A DNA stretch of 64,000 nt from Dehalococcoidia bacterium UBA7891 (GTDB lineage: Bacteria > Chloroflexota > Dehalococcoidia > Lucifugimonadales > UBA826): NCBI GenBank assembly GCA_002500485.1, contig DLRJ01000072.1, positions 1-64,000 of the forward strand, written 5' to 3'. Position 1 is the stretch's first letter. Every line of letters starts with the position of its first letter. This document shows, one piece after another, positions 25,487 to 35,074 of the stretch. Below the pieces are notes generated by a model. The model ran no database searches. It was not told the origin of the DNA and was given only the letters and a program-made list of their open reading frames with translations. The translations under genes and the position numbers were made by a program.

Positions 25487-26683
25487 TCAAGGATGGGCAG
25501 TTAAGGAAGGCAAATCACGTAGCCTTTTTATGAGATTCGGAAGCACCTCCATGAGATAATCTACATCTCCGTCAGAGTTATCCCGACCCAAAGTTATTCT
25601 AAGGGTACCCTGAGCTAACTCCGCAGAATGACCTATCGCTAGCAAAACATGCGATGGCTCCAATGAAGCTGATGAGCATGCACTTCCACTAGAAGCACAA
25701 ATTCCGGCAAAATCTAAACCTAGAAGAATAGGCTCTCCCTCGACTCCGCGGAAAGATACACTAACATTATTCGGAAGCCGGTCTGTTAAATGGCCGTTTA
25801 TAGTCATTCCTTCTATTTCATCTCTTAGTCCTCTGATTATCCTGTCACGCTTGGCAGATAAGCTGACCTGTAGTTCTTCCCTATCCTTTACAGCTAGCTC
25901 TAAAGCCTTTGCTAACCCCACTATTCCGGGAACGTTCTCAGTGCCAGATCGGTTTTGGCGTTCCTGACCACCTCCCATTATCAAAGGTTCAAATGGGGTA
26001 CCTCTCCTCAAATAAAGAAGCCCTACCCCTCGTGGGCCATGAAATTTATGGGCAGAAATACTTAGCATATCTACCCCTAAATCTTTTACATTTATCTCGA
26101 GTGAACCAGCCGCCTGCACTGCATCACTGTGAACCAATATAGTTTTTCCTTTTTCCTGGCCTAATAATTTGACAGCTTCTGCAATCTTTTTTATAGGCTG
26201 AATAGTCCCGATTTCATTGTTTGCCATCATCACACTGACAAGAATAGTGTCCTCTCTTATAGAGCCTAAAACCTCATCTACAGAAACCCTCCCATAGGAA
26301 TCAACAGGCAAATAAGTCACATCAAACCCAAACTGTTCCATCTGTTGACAAGTATGCAAAACAGCATGATGCTCAATTTCCGTCGTTATAATATGGGTTC
26401 CCAAATTACGCATTGCCGAGGCAGCGCCCTTAATTGCAGCATTATCAGACTCGGTCCCTCCACTAGTAAATACTATTTCACTAATCCTAGCGCCAAGTAT
26501 CCGTGCCACTGATTCTCGAGATTCATCAACCGCTTTCCTCGCTTCCTGAGCTAGGGTATATATGCTGGAAGGGTTCCCATAGCTGAATTGCAAATATGGC
26601 AACATCGTCTCCAACACCTCGGGCCTCATGCGCGTAGTCGCGGCGTGATCAAAATAGATGATTCCGTTTTCTGACTGTGGCAT
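25487..26683 (-). CDS. Cysteine desulfurase (NifS/IscS family)
   Basis: PLP enzyme that moves sulfur from cysteine to a persulfide, feeding Fe-S clusters, tRNA thiolation or selenium metabolism. The 398 residues start IIYFDHAATTRMRPEVLETM; the PLP lysine is in ISAHKFHGPRGVG near residue 205, and the catalytic cysteine in GICASSGSACSSASLEPSH near residue 330. The ATG at 26683 has GGGAGG about 10 nt upstream and gives family-typical length; a longer in-frame reading up to 26932 looks like untranslated sequence. The NifS-like short active-site loop is the class usual for IscS/NifS. Confidence 0.93.
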   Translation of the reverse strand: MPQSENGIIYFDHAATTRMRPEVLETMLPYLQFSYGNPSSIYTLAQEARKAVDESRESVARILGARISEIVFTSGGTESDNAAIKGAASAMRNLGTHIITTEIEHHAVLHTCQQMEQFGFDVTYLPVDSYGRVSVDEVLGSIREDTILVSVMMANNEIGTIQPIKKIAEAVKLLGQEKGKTILVHSDAVQAAGSLEINVKDLGVDMLSISAHKFHGPRGVGLLYLRRGTPFEPLIMGGGQERQNRSGTENVPGIVGLAKALELAVKDREELQVSLSAKRDRIIRGLRDEIEGMTINGHLTDRLPNNVSVSFRGVEGEPILLGLDFAGICASSGSACSSASLEPSHVLLAIGHSAELAQGTLRITLGRDNSDGDVDYLMEVLPNLIKRLRDLPSLTAHP

Positions 26684-26912
26684 GACGATCAATCCTCCCT
26701 CGCAATCACAACCAAATGTCCCTCTATAGATCTTAGCATGTCCATTTGTTACAGATAGGTCTGATAGAAAGGTGAAAATATCATTGTAATTGTGAAGGAG
26801 TTTAAAATATGCTTGTACACTGGAACCGGTTAGATTAACATTCCTCAGTTCTCTTTTTACCGTCGACCAATACCGGATAAAATGTGAAACGCAGGAATTA
26901 AGGATTACATAA

Positions 26913-27881
26913 TTGATCGATGCGATAGACATAACTAAATATTACGGTGACTTCCCTGCTGTAACAGGTTTGAATTTTTCAGTTGAACAGGGAGAGATCC
27001 TTGGTTTTCTTGGACCTAACGGGGCCGGTAAATCAACAACAATGAAAATATTAACCGGATTTATCCCTCCTTCTTCCGGTACTGCCAAAATTGCCGGATA
27101 TGACATTGTTGAACAATCCCTACTTGCTAGAAGACACATCGGATATTTACCAGAGACAGTGCCACTATACGAGGACATGGAGATCAGTGATTACCTGTCC
27201 TTCATGGGTCAAATCAGGGGAATGTCTTCCTCTCAATTAAAAAAACGGATAGATGAGGTGGTCGAACTGTGCCGGCTTGAAGAGTACAGAAATACTATTA
27301 TTGGCAAACTCTCTAAAGGATATAGACAAAGAGTCGGAATATCACAAGCAATACTGCATGAACCTGACGTTTTAGTATTGGACGAACCTACTATAGGAAT
27401 TGATCCCATCCAAGTAGTAGAGACTAGGCAATTAATAAAAAACCTAGGCGAAGAACATACCTTGATATTAAGTTCGCACATTCTTCCGGAAGTGAGCATG
27501 ATCTGTGACAGGGTCATCATCATTCATGAAGGGCAGATCGTGGCTGTTGACGATCCTAGCAACTTAGGTACTAATTTATCAGGAATAGAACGGGTAGAAA
27601 TTGAGGTAAAAGGGCCTAATAGGGAAATAGTTCCTGTGCTCGAAGAGATAGACGGAGTCCAATCAATAGAAAGAATCCCAGTAACAGGTGGCGCCTACCA
27701 CAGATATCATATTACGGTAGATATAGGACGAGATCTTAGACACGACTTAGCCAAAATGGTTGTAGCTAGTGGTTGGGAACTTTTGAAATTACAGTCACTT
27801 GGTATGTCTTTAGAAGAAATATTCCTGAGACTTACAATAGAGGAAGAGGAATTACCGAGTCCTCCAGGGGAAGCTTCTTGA
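26913..27881 (+). CDS. ABC transporter ATP-binding protein (GldA-like)
   Basis: A 322-residue ATPase with Walker A GPNGAGKST near residue 35, Q-loop YLPETVPLYEDMEI, signature LSKGYRQRVGI near residue 132, Walker B VLVLDEPTIGID and H-loop SSHILPEV. The C-terminal 100 residues form an extra beta domain. The TTG at 26913 is preceded by TAAGGA with 8-nt spacing. It is the first gene of a four-gene unit with an ABC-2 permease, a GldG-like protein and a DUF4340 protein. The start codon of the next gene overlaps its stop. Confidence 0.93.
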   Translation: MIDAIDITKYYGDFPAVTGLNFSVEQGEILGFLGPNGAGKSTTMKILTGFIPPSSGTAKIAGYDIVEQSLLARRHIGYLPETVPLYEDMEISDYLSFMGQIRGMSSSQLKKRIDEVVELCRLEEYRNTIIGKLSKGYRQRVGISQAILHEPDVLVLDEPTIGIDPIQVVETRQLIKNLGEEHTLILSSHILPEVSMICDRVIIIHEGQIVAVDDPSNLGTNLSGIERVEIEVKGPNREIVPVLEEIDGVQSIERIPVTGGAYHRYHITVDIGRDLRHDLAKMVVASGWELLKLQSLGMSLEEIFLRLTIEEEELPSPPGEAS

Positions 27882-28591
27882 CAAATTTAATCGCTATTAC
27901 CCGAAAGGAGGCTAAAGCCTATTTTTCAACTCCCTCTGCCTACATAGTGGGAGCGATGTTCTTGGTTTTGACCGGTGTGTTTTTCGTATTTGATGTAAGC
28001 ACGCCATTTGCCGAAGCTGGAGTGAGAGGGCTTTCTGATTGGGCAAGTTTCTTCATCGTGTTCCTTGCACCTCTTATCACAATGAAACTATTGGCTGAGG
28101 AACAAAAGTTAGGTACCTTGGAGTTGTTACTAACCTCCCCAGTTCGGGAATGGGAAGTAGTTTTAGGAAAATATCTCGCTAGCCTTTTGATGCTTTTAGC
28201 AATCCAATCAGTAACCTTGTACTACGTTTTTATGATCTACTTTTTTGGAAATCCAGATACAGGCCCAGTCATCAGTGCCTATCTTGGACTGGTACTACAC
28301 GGGGCGGCGGCTCTGGCAATAGGTATGCTAGGTTCATCCCTTTCAGGTAACCAAATAGTATCAGCTGTAGTTGCAACAGCTATATTACTGATATTTTCCT
28401 TCATAAACAGGGTTTCATCATTAGTGGATGGCGCCGTCGCAGAATTCATTAATGCACTTTCCATGAATGCTCGGTTATCGGATTTCAGCAGAGGGGTCAT
28501 TGACCTAAGCCATGTGGTCTACTTCTTGAGTATTGTGGCAATATTTTTATTCTTATCAATACGTTCGCTTGAAACAAGAAGGTGGAGATAG
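27878..28591 (+). CDS. ABC-2 type permease (GldF-like)
   Basis: A 237-residue permease with six hydrophobic segments, starting LTNLIAITRKEAKAYFSTPS and continuing YIVGAMFLVLTGVFFVF, FFIVFLAPLITMKLLAEE and so on. GTLELLLTSPVREWEVVLGK is the ABC-2 coupling region. The TTG at 27878 overlaps the ATPase stop (TTGA) and follows AGGGGA, so it is preferred over a longer reading from 27773. It partners with the ATPase before it and the GldG-like protein after it. Confidence 0.92.
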   Translation: MTNLIAITRKEAKAYFSTPSAYIVGAMFLVLTGVFFVFDVSTPFAEAGVRGLSDWASFFIVFLAPLITMKLLAEEQKLGTLELLLTSPVREWEVVLGKYLASLLMLLAIQSVTLYYVFMIYFFGNPDTGPVISAYLGLVLHGAAALAIGMLGSSLSGNQIVSAVVATAILLIFSFINRVSSLVDGAVAEFINALSMNARLSDFSRGVIDLSHVVYFLSIVAIFLFLSIRSLETRRWR

Positions 28592-28593
28592 GG

Positions 28594-30258
28594 ATGGCTC
28601 TTAAACCGCAAATAAATGATGCTTCCTATGCTGAAATAATCCTATCGTCTATTAAATCCCCAAATTTTTGGAGCATCATATTAGGGTCCGCGGGTATATT
28701 CGCAGTTCTTCTCGGGGGCTCAATTAATTTAGCCTTTGAAGGCCTCAAAGATTTATCGCTGTGGGTTTTGATGGCAGGAGCCGGACTAATATTCCTAGCA
28801 CTAGTACTGTCACCAAGGGCAGTGGCAATGTTCCTTGCAGGAAGGAAAGGTAGATACGGCGTAAACGTAGCGATTATGACCCTAGCATTCTTTGTAATTC
28901 TCCTAATAGCCAATTTTTTAATGTATCAAAACCCAAATAGGATTGATGTAACCGCCACGAGGGTTTTCACTCTTTCAGAACAAACTTATGGAATATTGGA
29001 CAACCTTTCCGAAAACGATCGATCAGTGCATGCATATGCTTTTTTTGTATCTTCAGTATCCTCCGACAACCAACGACAATCAGCTGAAGACCTATTAAAC
29101 GAATTTGACAGGAGATCCCACAATTTTAGTTTTTCATTTGTGGATCCAGAACTAAACAGATCAGAAGCATTGAAATATAACGTGACAACTTACCCATCAG
29201 TTGTCTTTGAGGCAGATGATGGCAAATTTGAAGGCGTTACCCTCTTAACGGAACAAGATTTCGTTACTGGTATATTAATTTCAACAGGAACAGAGCAAAA
29301 AGCCATTTACTACCTAACTGGGCATGGTGAGACATCGGTATCTAGAGACCCCATGACCGGTGCAATTGGATTGGAAGGACTAGATCTAGCAATAGAAGGC
29401 ATGCAAAGGGACAATTATTTTGTGATGCCTTTGAATTTGAAACAGTTTGAATCCGTGCCTGACGATGCTGCAGTATTAATAATTGCAGGCCCCAAAGACA
29501 ATAAAGACTTGGACGAGTCAGAGTTAACGGCAATTCTAAAATATGTCCGAGACGGCGGAAGAATATTAATGCTACTCGATCCGAATCCACCAGTAAAATT
29601 TAACGGTCTAGCCGCCCTTTACGGTATAGCGATATCCAGTGAACATGTGGTAGATGCAGTAAGCAATGTCTCAGGGAAAATGCTCACCCCTATGGTGCAA
29701 AAGGCCAATGGGCAATTTACCACAAGTAACTCGGCCCCTGGCCTTACAATAGCTGATGACATATCAGTAACAATTTTCCCAGATTCAGCTGCGATACTCA
29801 GCCCTTCAGCTGAGGAATTTGCACTAAGGGACCATATCAAATTCACTCCACTTGGTATGACTACTCCAGCAAGTTGGCTAACGAAGGACCCAGAAGATGT
29901 TACATATTCTTCAGAGAAACAACAGGGCCCTTTTCCTATATCGGCTGTAGTTGAGGCCACAGGAATGTATACTGACTTAGGAGCCACCCACCAACTAGCT
30001 AAAATCGTTCTATTCTCGGACTCTGATTTTGCCAGCAATAAATACTTCGCCAGCATGGATAATGCAGATATTTTCCTCAATTCAATTAACTGGCTTGCCG
30101 ATGATTTTGAGTTGATATCCATAAGGCCCAAACTACTGCCCTACAGGGAATTGGTTGTGAACAGTAGAGAAAGGGATTTCATTAAGTGGTCCAGTTGGAC
30201 ACTACCTCCAACCTTCATGCTCTTCATGGCTTTGGTTGTATGGTGGAGACGTAGATAA
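28594..30258 (+). CDS. GldG-like ABC-associated periplasmic/membrane protein
   Basis: A 554-residue protein with two N-terminal transmembrane helices (FWSIILGSAGIFAVLLG and VAIMTLAFFVILLIANFL), the typical DVTATRVFTLSEQTYGIL strand, a large extracytoplasmic domain related to GldG/DUF4350 (thioredoxin-like and GATase1-like pieces; YLTGHGETSVS near residue 235, DGGRILMLLDPNPP near residue 320), and a C-terminal helix. The ATG at 28594 follows GGTGGAG. In Bacteroidetes this protein works with GldA/GldF in gliding; here no gliding genes are seen, so the exported substrate is unknown. Confidence 0.88.
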   Translation: MALKPQINDASYAEIILSSIKSPNFWSIILGSAGIFAVLLGGSINLAFEGLKDLSLWVLMAGAGLIFLALVLSPRAVAMFLAGRKGRYGVNVAIMTLAFFVILLIANFLMYQNPNRIDVTATRVFTLSEQTYGILDNLSENDRSVHAYAFFVSSVSSDNQRQSAEDLLNEFDRRSHNFSFSFVDPELNRSEALKYNVTTYPSVVFEADDGKFEGVTLLTEQDFVTGILISTGTEQKAIYYLTGHGETSVSRDPMTGAIGLEGLDLAIEGMQRDNYFVMPLNLKQFESVPDDAAVLIIAGPKDNKDLDESELTAILKYVRDGGRILMLLDPNPPVKFNGLAALYGIAISSEHVVDAVSNVSGKMLTPMVQKANGQFTTSNSAPGLTIADDISVTIFPDSAAILSPSAEEFALRDHIKFTPLGMTTPASWLTKDPEDVTYSSEKQQGPFPISAVVEATGMYTDLGATHQLAKIVLFSDSDFASNKYFASMDNADIFLNSINWLADDFELISIRPKLLPYRELVVNSRERDFIKWSSWTLPPTFMLFMALVVWWRRR

Positions 30259-30270
30259 GAGAGATCAAAA

Positions 30271-31290
30271 TTGAATCTTAAAGCCACCGTAGCATTAATA
30301 ATACTGGCAGCTGTTGCTGTTGTCGTTTACCTATTTAATCCTTTTGCCCAAGAGGATAAGAAACCTCCTCCAAAACCTTGGTTTTACCAAGTTTCGGTAG
30401 ATGATATGACATCAATCCGAATCACTCACGAGGACAAGAGTGAATCATTTATCAAAACTCCTTCAGGTACCTGGGCATTTGATTGGGATGTATTGATCCC
30501 CCCTAATCACAATAGATGGGGTGGCATTGCTTTTATCCTAGGAGGACCGCAAACGAAACGAGATCTAACCGAAACAACTACCCTAATAGTTGACCCGTCC
30601 CAATACGGCCTCGACGATCCACACACAGTAGTTAATATCGGCCTCACTCTTAATAGGACATTGGAATTTAGACTTGGAGACAAAACCACCAACGGCTGGC
30701 ACCATTACGGTCAGATCGTGGGATTCCCTCAATTGTTTCTTATAGCCGACACGTGGGGTGAAGTGCTAGCTCGATTAGCAGTAGAACCACCCTACCCCAA
30801 ATGGTATATAGAACGGCCTGCAGATCAAATCAGCGAAATAAATATTTTTCCTAAATCGGAAGATGCTAAAACCGACAAGGCTCAGCTGAACTTCAAAAGA
30901 GAAAAAGATGGGACTTGGCGAGTGATAGACTATCTCGTCGGCACGGAATCCCACTTGGTCGATGACACCAAATGGCAGAAACTTTTACCCACAATAAAAA
31001 GCCCTTCTGGAGTTGATGTTGCGGTCCACAAAGTTCGGGACCGAGATTATTCCCAATGGGGCCTAGGAGACAACTCAGCAGCAGTAGAAATACGTTTCCA
31101 AAACACGACGGAACAAGGGACAACATACACCGACGGCTCTTTACTGCTAATTGGTGACCTTGAACCCGGCGGACAAGCCTATTACGGAAAGTCTGAAGAA
31201 GAAGGAGTGACTCAACCAGTACTACTTTTCCCCAAACTGTGGGTAGAAACCATATTTGGGTTATACGAAAATATTCCATACGCTGATTAA
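30271..31290 (+). CDS. DUF4340 domain-containing membrane-anchored protein
   Basis: A 339-residue protein with one N-terminal membrane helix (ATVALIILAAVAVVVYLF) followed by tandem DUF4340-type beta-rich domains outside the membrane: YQVSVDDMTSIRITHEDK near residue 45, YGLDDPHTVVNIGL near residue 110. Such genes commonly follow GldG-like ones. The TTG at 30271 follows GAGAGA and is 12 bp past the previous stop, making it the fourth gene of the unit. Confidence 0.88.
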   Translation: MNLKATVALIILAAVAVVVYLFNPFAQEDKKPPPKPWFYQVSVDDMTSIRITHEDKSESFIKTPSGTWAFDWDVLIPPNHNRWGGIAFILGGPQTKRDLTETTTLIVDPSQYGLDDPHTVVNIGLTLNRTLEFRLGDKTTNGWHHYGQIVGFPQLFLIADTWGEVLARLAVEPPYPKWYIERPADQISEINIFPKSEDAKTDKAQLNFKREKDGTWRVIDYLVGTESHLVDDTKWQKLLPTIKSPSGVDVAVHKVRDRDYSQWGLGDNSAAVEIRFQNTTEQGTTYTDGSLLLIGDLEPGGQAYYGKSEEEGVTQPVLLFPKLWVETIFGLYENIPYAD

Positions 31291-31334
31291 ATTTGACTGA
31301 GTCGACCTCTTAGAATTCGGGATGGCTTTTGGTT

Positions 31335-32516
31335 ATGGATGCTGAAATTATTGCGGTCGGGACAGAACTACTTATGGGAGAGTTGGTTGATTCAAATTCG
31401 GCTTTCCTAGCATCTGAACTACCTAAATTGGGAATGTCATTAAAGATTGCTGTCAAAATCGGAGATGATATTAATGACCTTCTAAAAGGCATAGAGTCCG
31501 CATTAATTAGATCTGATGTGGTAATAACCACTGGCGGACTCGGACCAACATCTGACGACCTGACAAGAGAATCAATCGCCAAATTTTTTGAGGAAGAAAT
31601 GGAAGTGGACCCGACACTTCTCAATGATTTAGAAGATAATTTTGCGCTGCGCGGCATAAAAATGCCAAACCCCAACATCAAACAAGCTACTTTAATACCT
31701 TCATCCATTCCGCTACCTAATCCGAATGGAACCGCCCCGGGTTGGTTTGTAAATAAAGACGGGAAAATAGTAATAGCAATGCCCGGGCCTCCAATGGAAT
31801 TGATTCCTATGTGGAAAAACCATGTGGTAGAAAAACTTGCAGCACTTTCAGGCGGCATTTCCATTGCAACAAAAAATATCAAAACATTCGGCCGATCTGA
31901 AGGAGAATTAGATGAAATACTGTCACATCTTTTCGGGCAAGAAAATCCTTATCTCGGTATTTATTCTAAACAAGATGGCATACATCTTAGAGCAATAGCA
32001 AAATCAGATACAGATTCGGAAGCCACCTCTCTAATCAGCCAAATTGAGCACCAAATCATTGAAAAAGTAGGTGCAGATTTTGTCTGGGGGCAAGATGACG
32101 ACACTCCTGCAATGGTCGCCACCAGCTTCCTCCGATCAAGAAATCTTCGCCTCTGCGTCACTGAATCGTATACAGGAGGGGCCGTCTGTGGTCTCATTTC
32201 TGAATGTGAACTATTCGACGAGGTATTCTTTCAAGGATTAATAAAAACTCCCGTTAAGAAGCCAATCATTGACTATCAGGAACCCAATCAATCCTGTAAT
32301 GATTCCTGTAAAGCAGATTTACATCTTAATATATCTCCCCTATTACTTGAAGATACAAACCACAACTTTGGAACCGTACTTTTCAAAATAAGTAGTCAGC
32401 ATACAACCACGTGCATATCGGGGAAATATAGGACGGGAAATTCTAGGATGAGGCAAAGAGCCTCAAATCACGCCTTAATTGAATTAATAAGATTTATTAA
32501 ATCAACCTATAAATAA
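31335..32516 (+). CDS. cinA: CinA-like protein: MoCF domain with diverged C-terminal deamidase domain
   Basis: A 393-residue protein. The N-terminal 170 residues are a standard MoCF/CinA domain (EIIAVGTELLMGELVDSNS, TTGGLGPTSDDLTRES, GTAPGWFV, MPGPPMELIPM). The middle matches the CinA linker (IKTFGRSEGELDEIL). The C-terminal NMN-amidohydrolase-like domain starts with LCVTESYTGGAVCGLI (serine kept), but lacks the family's TGIAGPxGGT segment and the nearby lysine/tyrosine region, ending with RMRQRASNHALIELI. Nicotinamide-nucleotide deamidase activity is therefore doubtful. The ATG at 31335 is chosen over a TTG two codons upstream. Confidence 0.85.
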   Translation: MDAEIIAVGTELLMGELVDSNSAFLASELPKLGMSLKIAVKIGDDINDLLKGIESALIRSDVVITTGGLGPTSDDLTRESIAKFFEEEMEVDPTLLNDLEDNFALRGIKMPNPNIKQATLIPSSIPLPNPNGTAPGWFVNKDGKIVIAMPGPPMELIPMWKNHVVEKLAALSGGISIATKNIKTFGRSEGELDEILSHLFGQENPYLGIYSKQDGIHLRAIAKSDTDSEATSLISQIEHQIIEKVGADFVWGQDDDTPAMVATSFLRSRNLRLCVTESYTGGAVCGLISECELFDEVFFQGLIKTPVKKPIIDYQEPNQSCNDSCKADLHLNISPLLLEDTNHNFGTVLFKISSQHTTTCISGKYRTGNSRMRQRASNHALIELIRFIKSTYK

Positions 32517-32517
32517 T

Positions 32518-32594
<77 letters not shown>

Positions 32595-32718
32595 ACAGAC
32601 AAAAAAGAATAGCATGCCAACACAAAGGCATCAATAAACTATGCCATTGTGGAATAGTTTTGATTGTATTGTTAAACTTCCCATCAGCCTATATTACAAA
32701 CGAGTAGACTGGAGGAAG

Positions 32719-33525
32719 ATGTTTCAAATGACTACTATTCCTGAAGTAGCCTTGTCACCTAAAGATGTTCGGGAACTAATACGAGGCGGCGAATTTACAC
32801 GTCCCACTGCGGGTGTCGCGGCTGGTTATGTACAAGCTAATTTGGCTATTCTCCCGAAAGAGTATGCTTTTGATTTTCTGCTTTTTTGCCAAAGAAACCC
32901 TAAACCTTGTCCGTTGGTTGAAGTTTTGGAGCCTGGCCAAGTTGAAGTCTCTGTGACAGCCCCTTCAAGTGATATTAGAACAGACGTACCCTTGTACCGT
33001 GTGTATGAAAATGGGGAAATGTCAGCAGAAATAAGTAACCTTACTGGCCTATGGAAATCTGATTTTGTCTCATTTTTGTTAGGTTGCAGCTTTTCTTTTG
33101 AATCCGCCCTAATAAATAATGGGATAAGACTTCCTCATTTTGAAACCGGCACCAACGTCTCCATGTATATAACCAACATACCAACAGTTCCGGCAGGCCC
33201 GTTTTCTGGGCCGATGGTAGTCTCAATGAGATCAATCCCACAGGAAAAGGTGGTGAGAGCTGTTCAAGTCACATCAAGATTCCCCGGAGTGCACGGATCC
33301 CCAATCCACATTGGAGACCCGTCAGCAATTGGCATATCCAATCTATCCCAACCAGATTTTGGAGACCCCACTATAATAAAAGAGGGTGAGGTGCCAGTCT
33401 TTTGGGCTTGCGGGGTCACTCCCCAATCAGTAGCTATGTCATCAAAACCACCCATAATGGTTACACATGCCCCAGGGCATATGTTTATAACCGATATGAA
33501 AGATGAAGATTATTCTGTCCTATAG
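32719..33525 (+). CDS. D-glutamate cyclase-like, DUF1445 half
   Basis: A 268-residue DUF1445 (YcsI-type 'putative hydro-lyase') protein: LIRGGEFTRPTAGVAAGYVQ near residue 18, GCSFSFESALINNGI near residue 125, RPMTPE-type region replaced by PFSGPMVVSMRSIPQ near 170, VHGSPIHIGDPSAIGI and VPVFWACGVTPQSV near the end. In vertebrate D-glutamate cyclase this module is fused to the DUF4392 module encoded by the next gene, 8 bp downstream. The start is uncertain: ATG at 32719 lies 3 nt after GGAGG; ATG at 32728 and an upstream ATG at 32641 are alternatives. Confidence 0.9.
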   Translation: MFQMTTIPEVALSPKDVRELIRGGEFTRPTAGVAAGYVQANLAILPKEYAFDFLLFCQRNPKPCPLVEVLEPGQVEVSVTAPSSDIRTDVPLYRVYENGEMSAEISNLTGLWKSDFVSFLLGCSFSFESALINNGIRLPHFETGTNVSMYITNIPTVPAGPFSGPMVVSMRSIPQEKVVRAVQVTSRFPGVHGSPIHIGDPSAIGISNLSQPDFGDPTIIKEGEVPVFWACGVTPQSVAMSSKPPIMVTHAPGHMFITDMKDEDYSVL

Positions 33526-33533
33526 ATATAACC

Positions 33534-34385
33534 ATGACATTAGAAGAACTCATACTTAGTCAGGATAAAAGAGGTATTTCAAAAATTAGAAATTCTCTTG
33601 CCAGAGATTTCTGTTTCGATGCTGCTAATTTCATATTAGCCAATCCAGGAAAAGTTATCATCACAACTGGATTTTACATCCTAAGTGCCGAAGCCGCTGA
33701 GACTGATGGCCCCCCTGGAGCGATCGCAATCGGGAATGCCTTGGAAGAGATAGGATATGAGGTTGTCTACGTCACAGATAAATATTGCAGCCAAATGATG
33801 AAGGAAATTTCAACAGAAACATCCCGAGTCATTGAATTTCCCATTGGAACCCTTGGTACAAGTAAAAAAATAGCATCCCAGATCCTGGAGGAAGAAAAGC
33901 CAGACCTTTTGATATCAATTGAAAGGTGTGCTCCAGCTACTGACGGGCTGTACAGAAACATGAGAGACATGGACATCACTAGCAATACTGCGAAAATAGA
34001 CCTTCTATTTGAGACACATTACGCTAGCGTTGGTATTGGAGATGGTGGGAACGAGATCGGCTTGGGTAATCTTTATTCAGAGGTTGAAGGGTCTACAGAA
34101 TTGGTTGGCTTCCCAGCAAACACCAAAACGACAAAACTGATAATAAGCAGCGTCTCAAATTGGGGTGGCTATGGATTGATCGCTGCCATTTCCATCTTGA
34201 AAGGTAAAAACCTGCTCCCTTCGGTCGAAAGCGATATCCATAACATAAAAAAAATCGTCGCCATGGGAGCAGTGGACGGCTTCAGTGGAGATAATGTTGA
34301 AAAAGTAGACGGATTCACTTTAGAGGAAAACGTCTCATTTTTGGAAAATCTCCATGATTTCGTCCAAGATTCACTTGCTCATTAA
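33534..34385 (+). CDS. D-glutamate cyclase-like, DUF4392 half
   Basis: A 283-residue DUF4392 protein: ANPGKVIITTGFYIL near residue 37, AAETDGPPGAIAIGNAL near residue 54, SIERCAPATDGLYRNMRD near residue 126, and IGIGDGGNEIGLGNL near residue 166. DUF4392 forms the C-terminal domain of D-glutamate cyclase, which converts D-glutamate to 5-oxo-D-proline. The pair with the DUF1445 gene suggests a two-subunit version. The first gene's ATG and this ATG are close enough for coupled translation. Confidence 0.92.
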   Translation: MTLEELILSQDKRGISKIRNSLARDFCFDAANFILANPGKVIITTGFYILSAEAAETDGPPGAIAIGNALEEIGYEVVYVTDKYCSQMMKEISTETSRVIEFPIGTLGTSKKIASQILEEEKPDLLISIERCAPATDGLYRNMRDMDITSNTAKIDLLFETHYASVGIGDGGNEIGLGNLYSEVEGSTELVGFPANTKTTKLIISSVSNWGGYGLIAAISILKGKNLLPSVESDIHNIKKIVAMGAVDGFSGDNVEKVDGFTLEENVSFLENLHDFVQDSLAH

Positions 34386-34410
34386 CTCAGCCTATATATT
34401 TCAACCCGAA

Positions 34411-35040
34411 TTACAAACTGTTGCTTGTCTCTGGTACATTATTTTCTGTCCGCTTAGGGGTCTGCGTGACATTTAACGCATCCAAGCCACGCCTTACCTG
34501 ACCAAGCTGATTAGACAACTGTTCTTCTATAGAAGATAACACTTCCATAGAATAGCGATCTGCACCTTGGCGCAGCTCAGCCGCTTGGTTTTCAGCATCG
34601 CTTACCAATGCATATGCTCTACGCTGAGCCTCTTGAATGACTGTTTGGACTTCATCTTGAGCGCTTGTAACTAATGTTTGGGCCTCGCCTGAAGCTGTTG
34701 CTACAATCTCTTCACCCCTATTATTAGCCACTTTCAAGACTTCCGAATCGGAGACTTTTTCTTCTTGCTCAACTGAAGCCGCGGTTGACAACTGAACAGC
34801 AGTATTTTTTGCATCATCAACAATTCTAGATGCTTCCATCTGTGCCTGACTGATAATGCTGTCCTTTTGCGTAATTATAGTTTGAGCCTCTTGCACTCCT
34901 GATGGCATACTATTTTGTAACTCAGACAGAAGAATTCCTAGCCGATCTGCATCTATCATCGTTTTCCCACGAAAACCCGGAACACGTGTACCACTTTTAC
35001 TTACTTCAATTAGTTCATTGACAAGTTGGTTAAGATCCAT
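34411..35040 (-). CDS. DivIVA-like coiled-coil protein
   Basis: A 209-residue protein, mostly coiled coil. The N-terminus contains VPGFRGKTMIDADRLGILLS, similar to the DivIVA-associated anchor region in Chloroflexota proteins. Heptad-rich repeats follow (QAQMEASRIVDDAKNTAV, GEAQTLVTSAQDEVQTVI, EAQRRAYALVSDAENQAA). A role in polar or septal organisation is inferred, not shown. It lies downstream of coaD and rsmD on the same strand. Confidence 0.7.
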   Translation of the reverse strand: MDLNQLVNELIEVSKSGTRVPGFRGKTMIDADRLGILLSELQNSMPSGVQEAQTIITQKDSIISQAQMEASRIVDDAKNTAVQLSTAASVEQEEKVSDSEVLKVANNRGEEIVATASGEAQTLVTSAQDEVQTVIQEAQRRAYALVSDAENQAAELRQGADRYSMEVLSSIEEQLSNQLGQVRRGLDALNVTQTPKRTENNVPETSNSL

Positions 35041-35074
35041 AATTAGTAGCCTCCCTGACTTATACTAAGCAAAT

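Noticed and set aside
25487..26932. Longer cysteine desulfurase with an 83-residue N-terminal extension
   Set aside because: The extension has no family similarity and the ATG at 26683 has a ribosome binding site and the conserved N-terminus.
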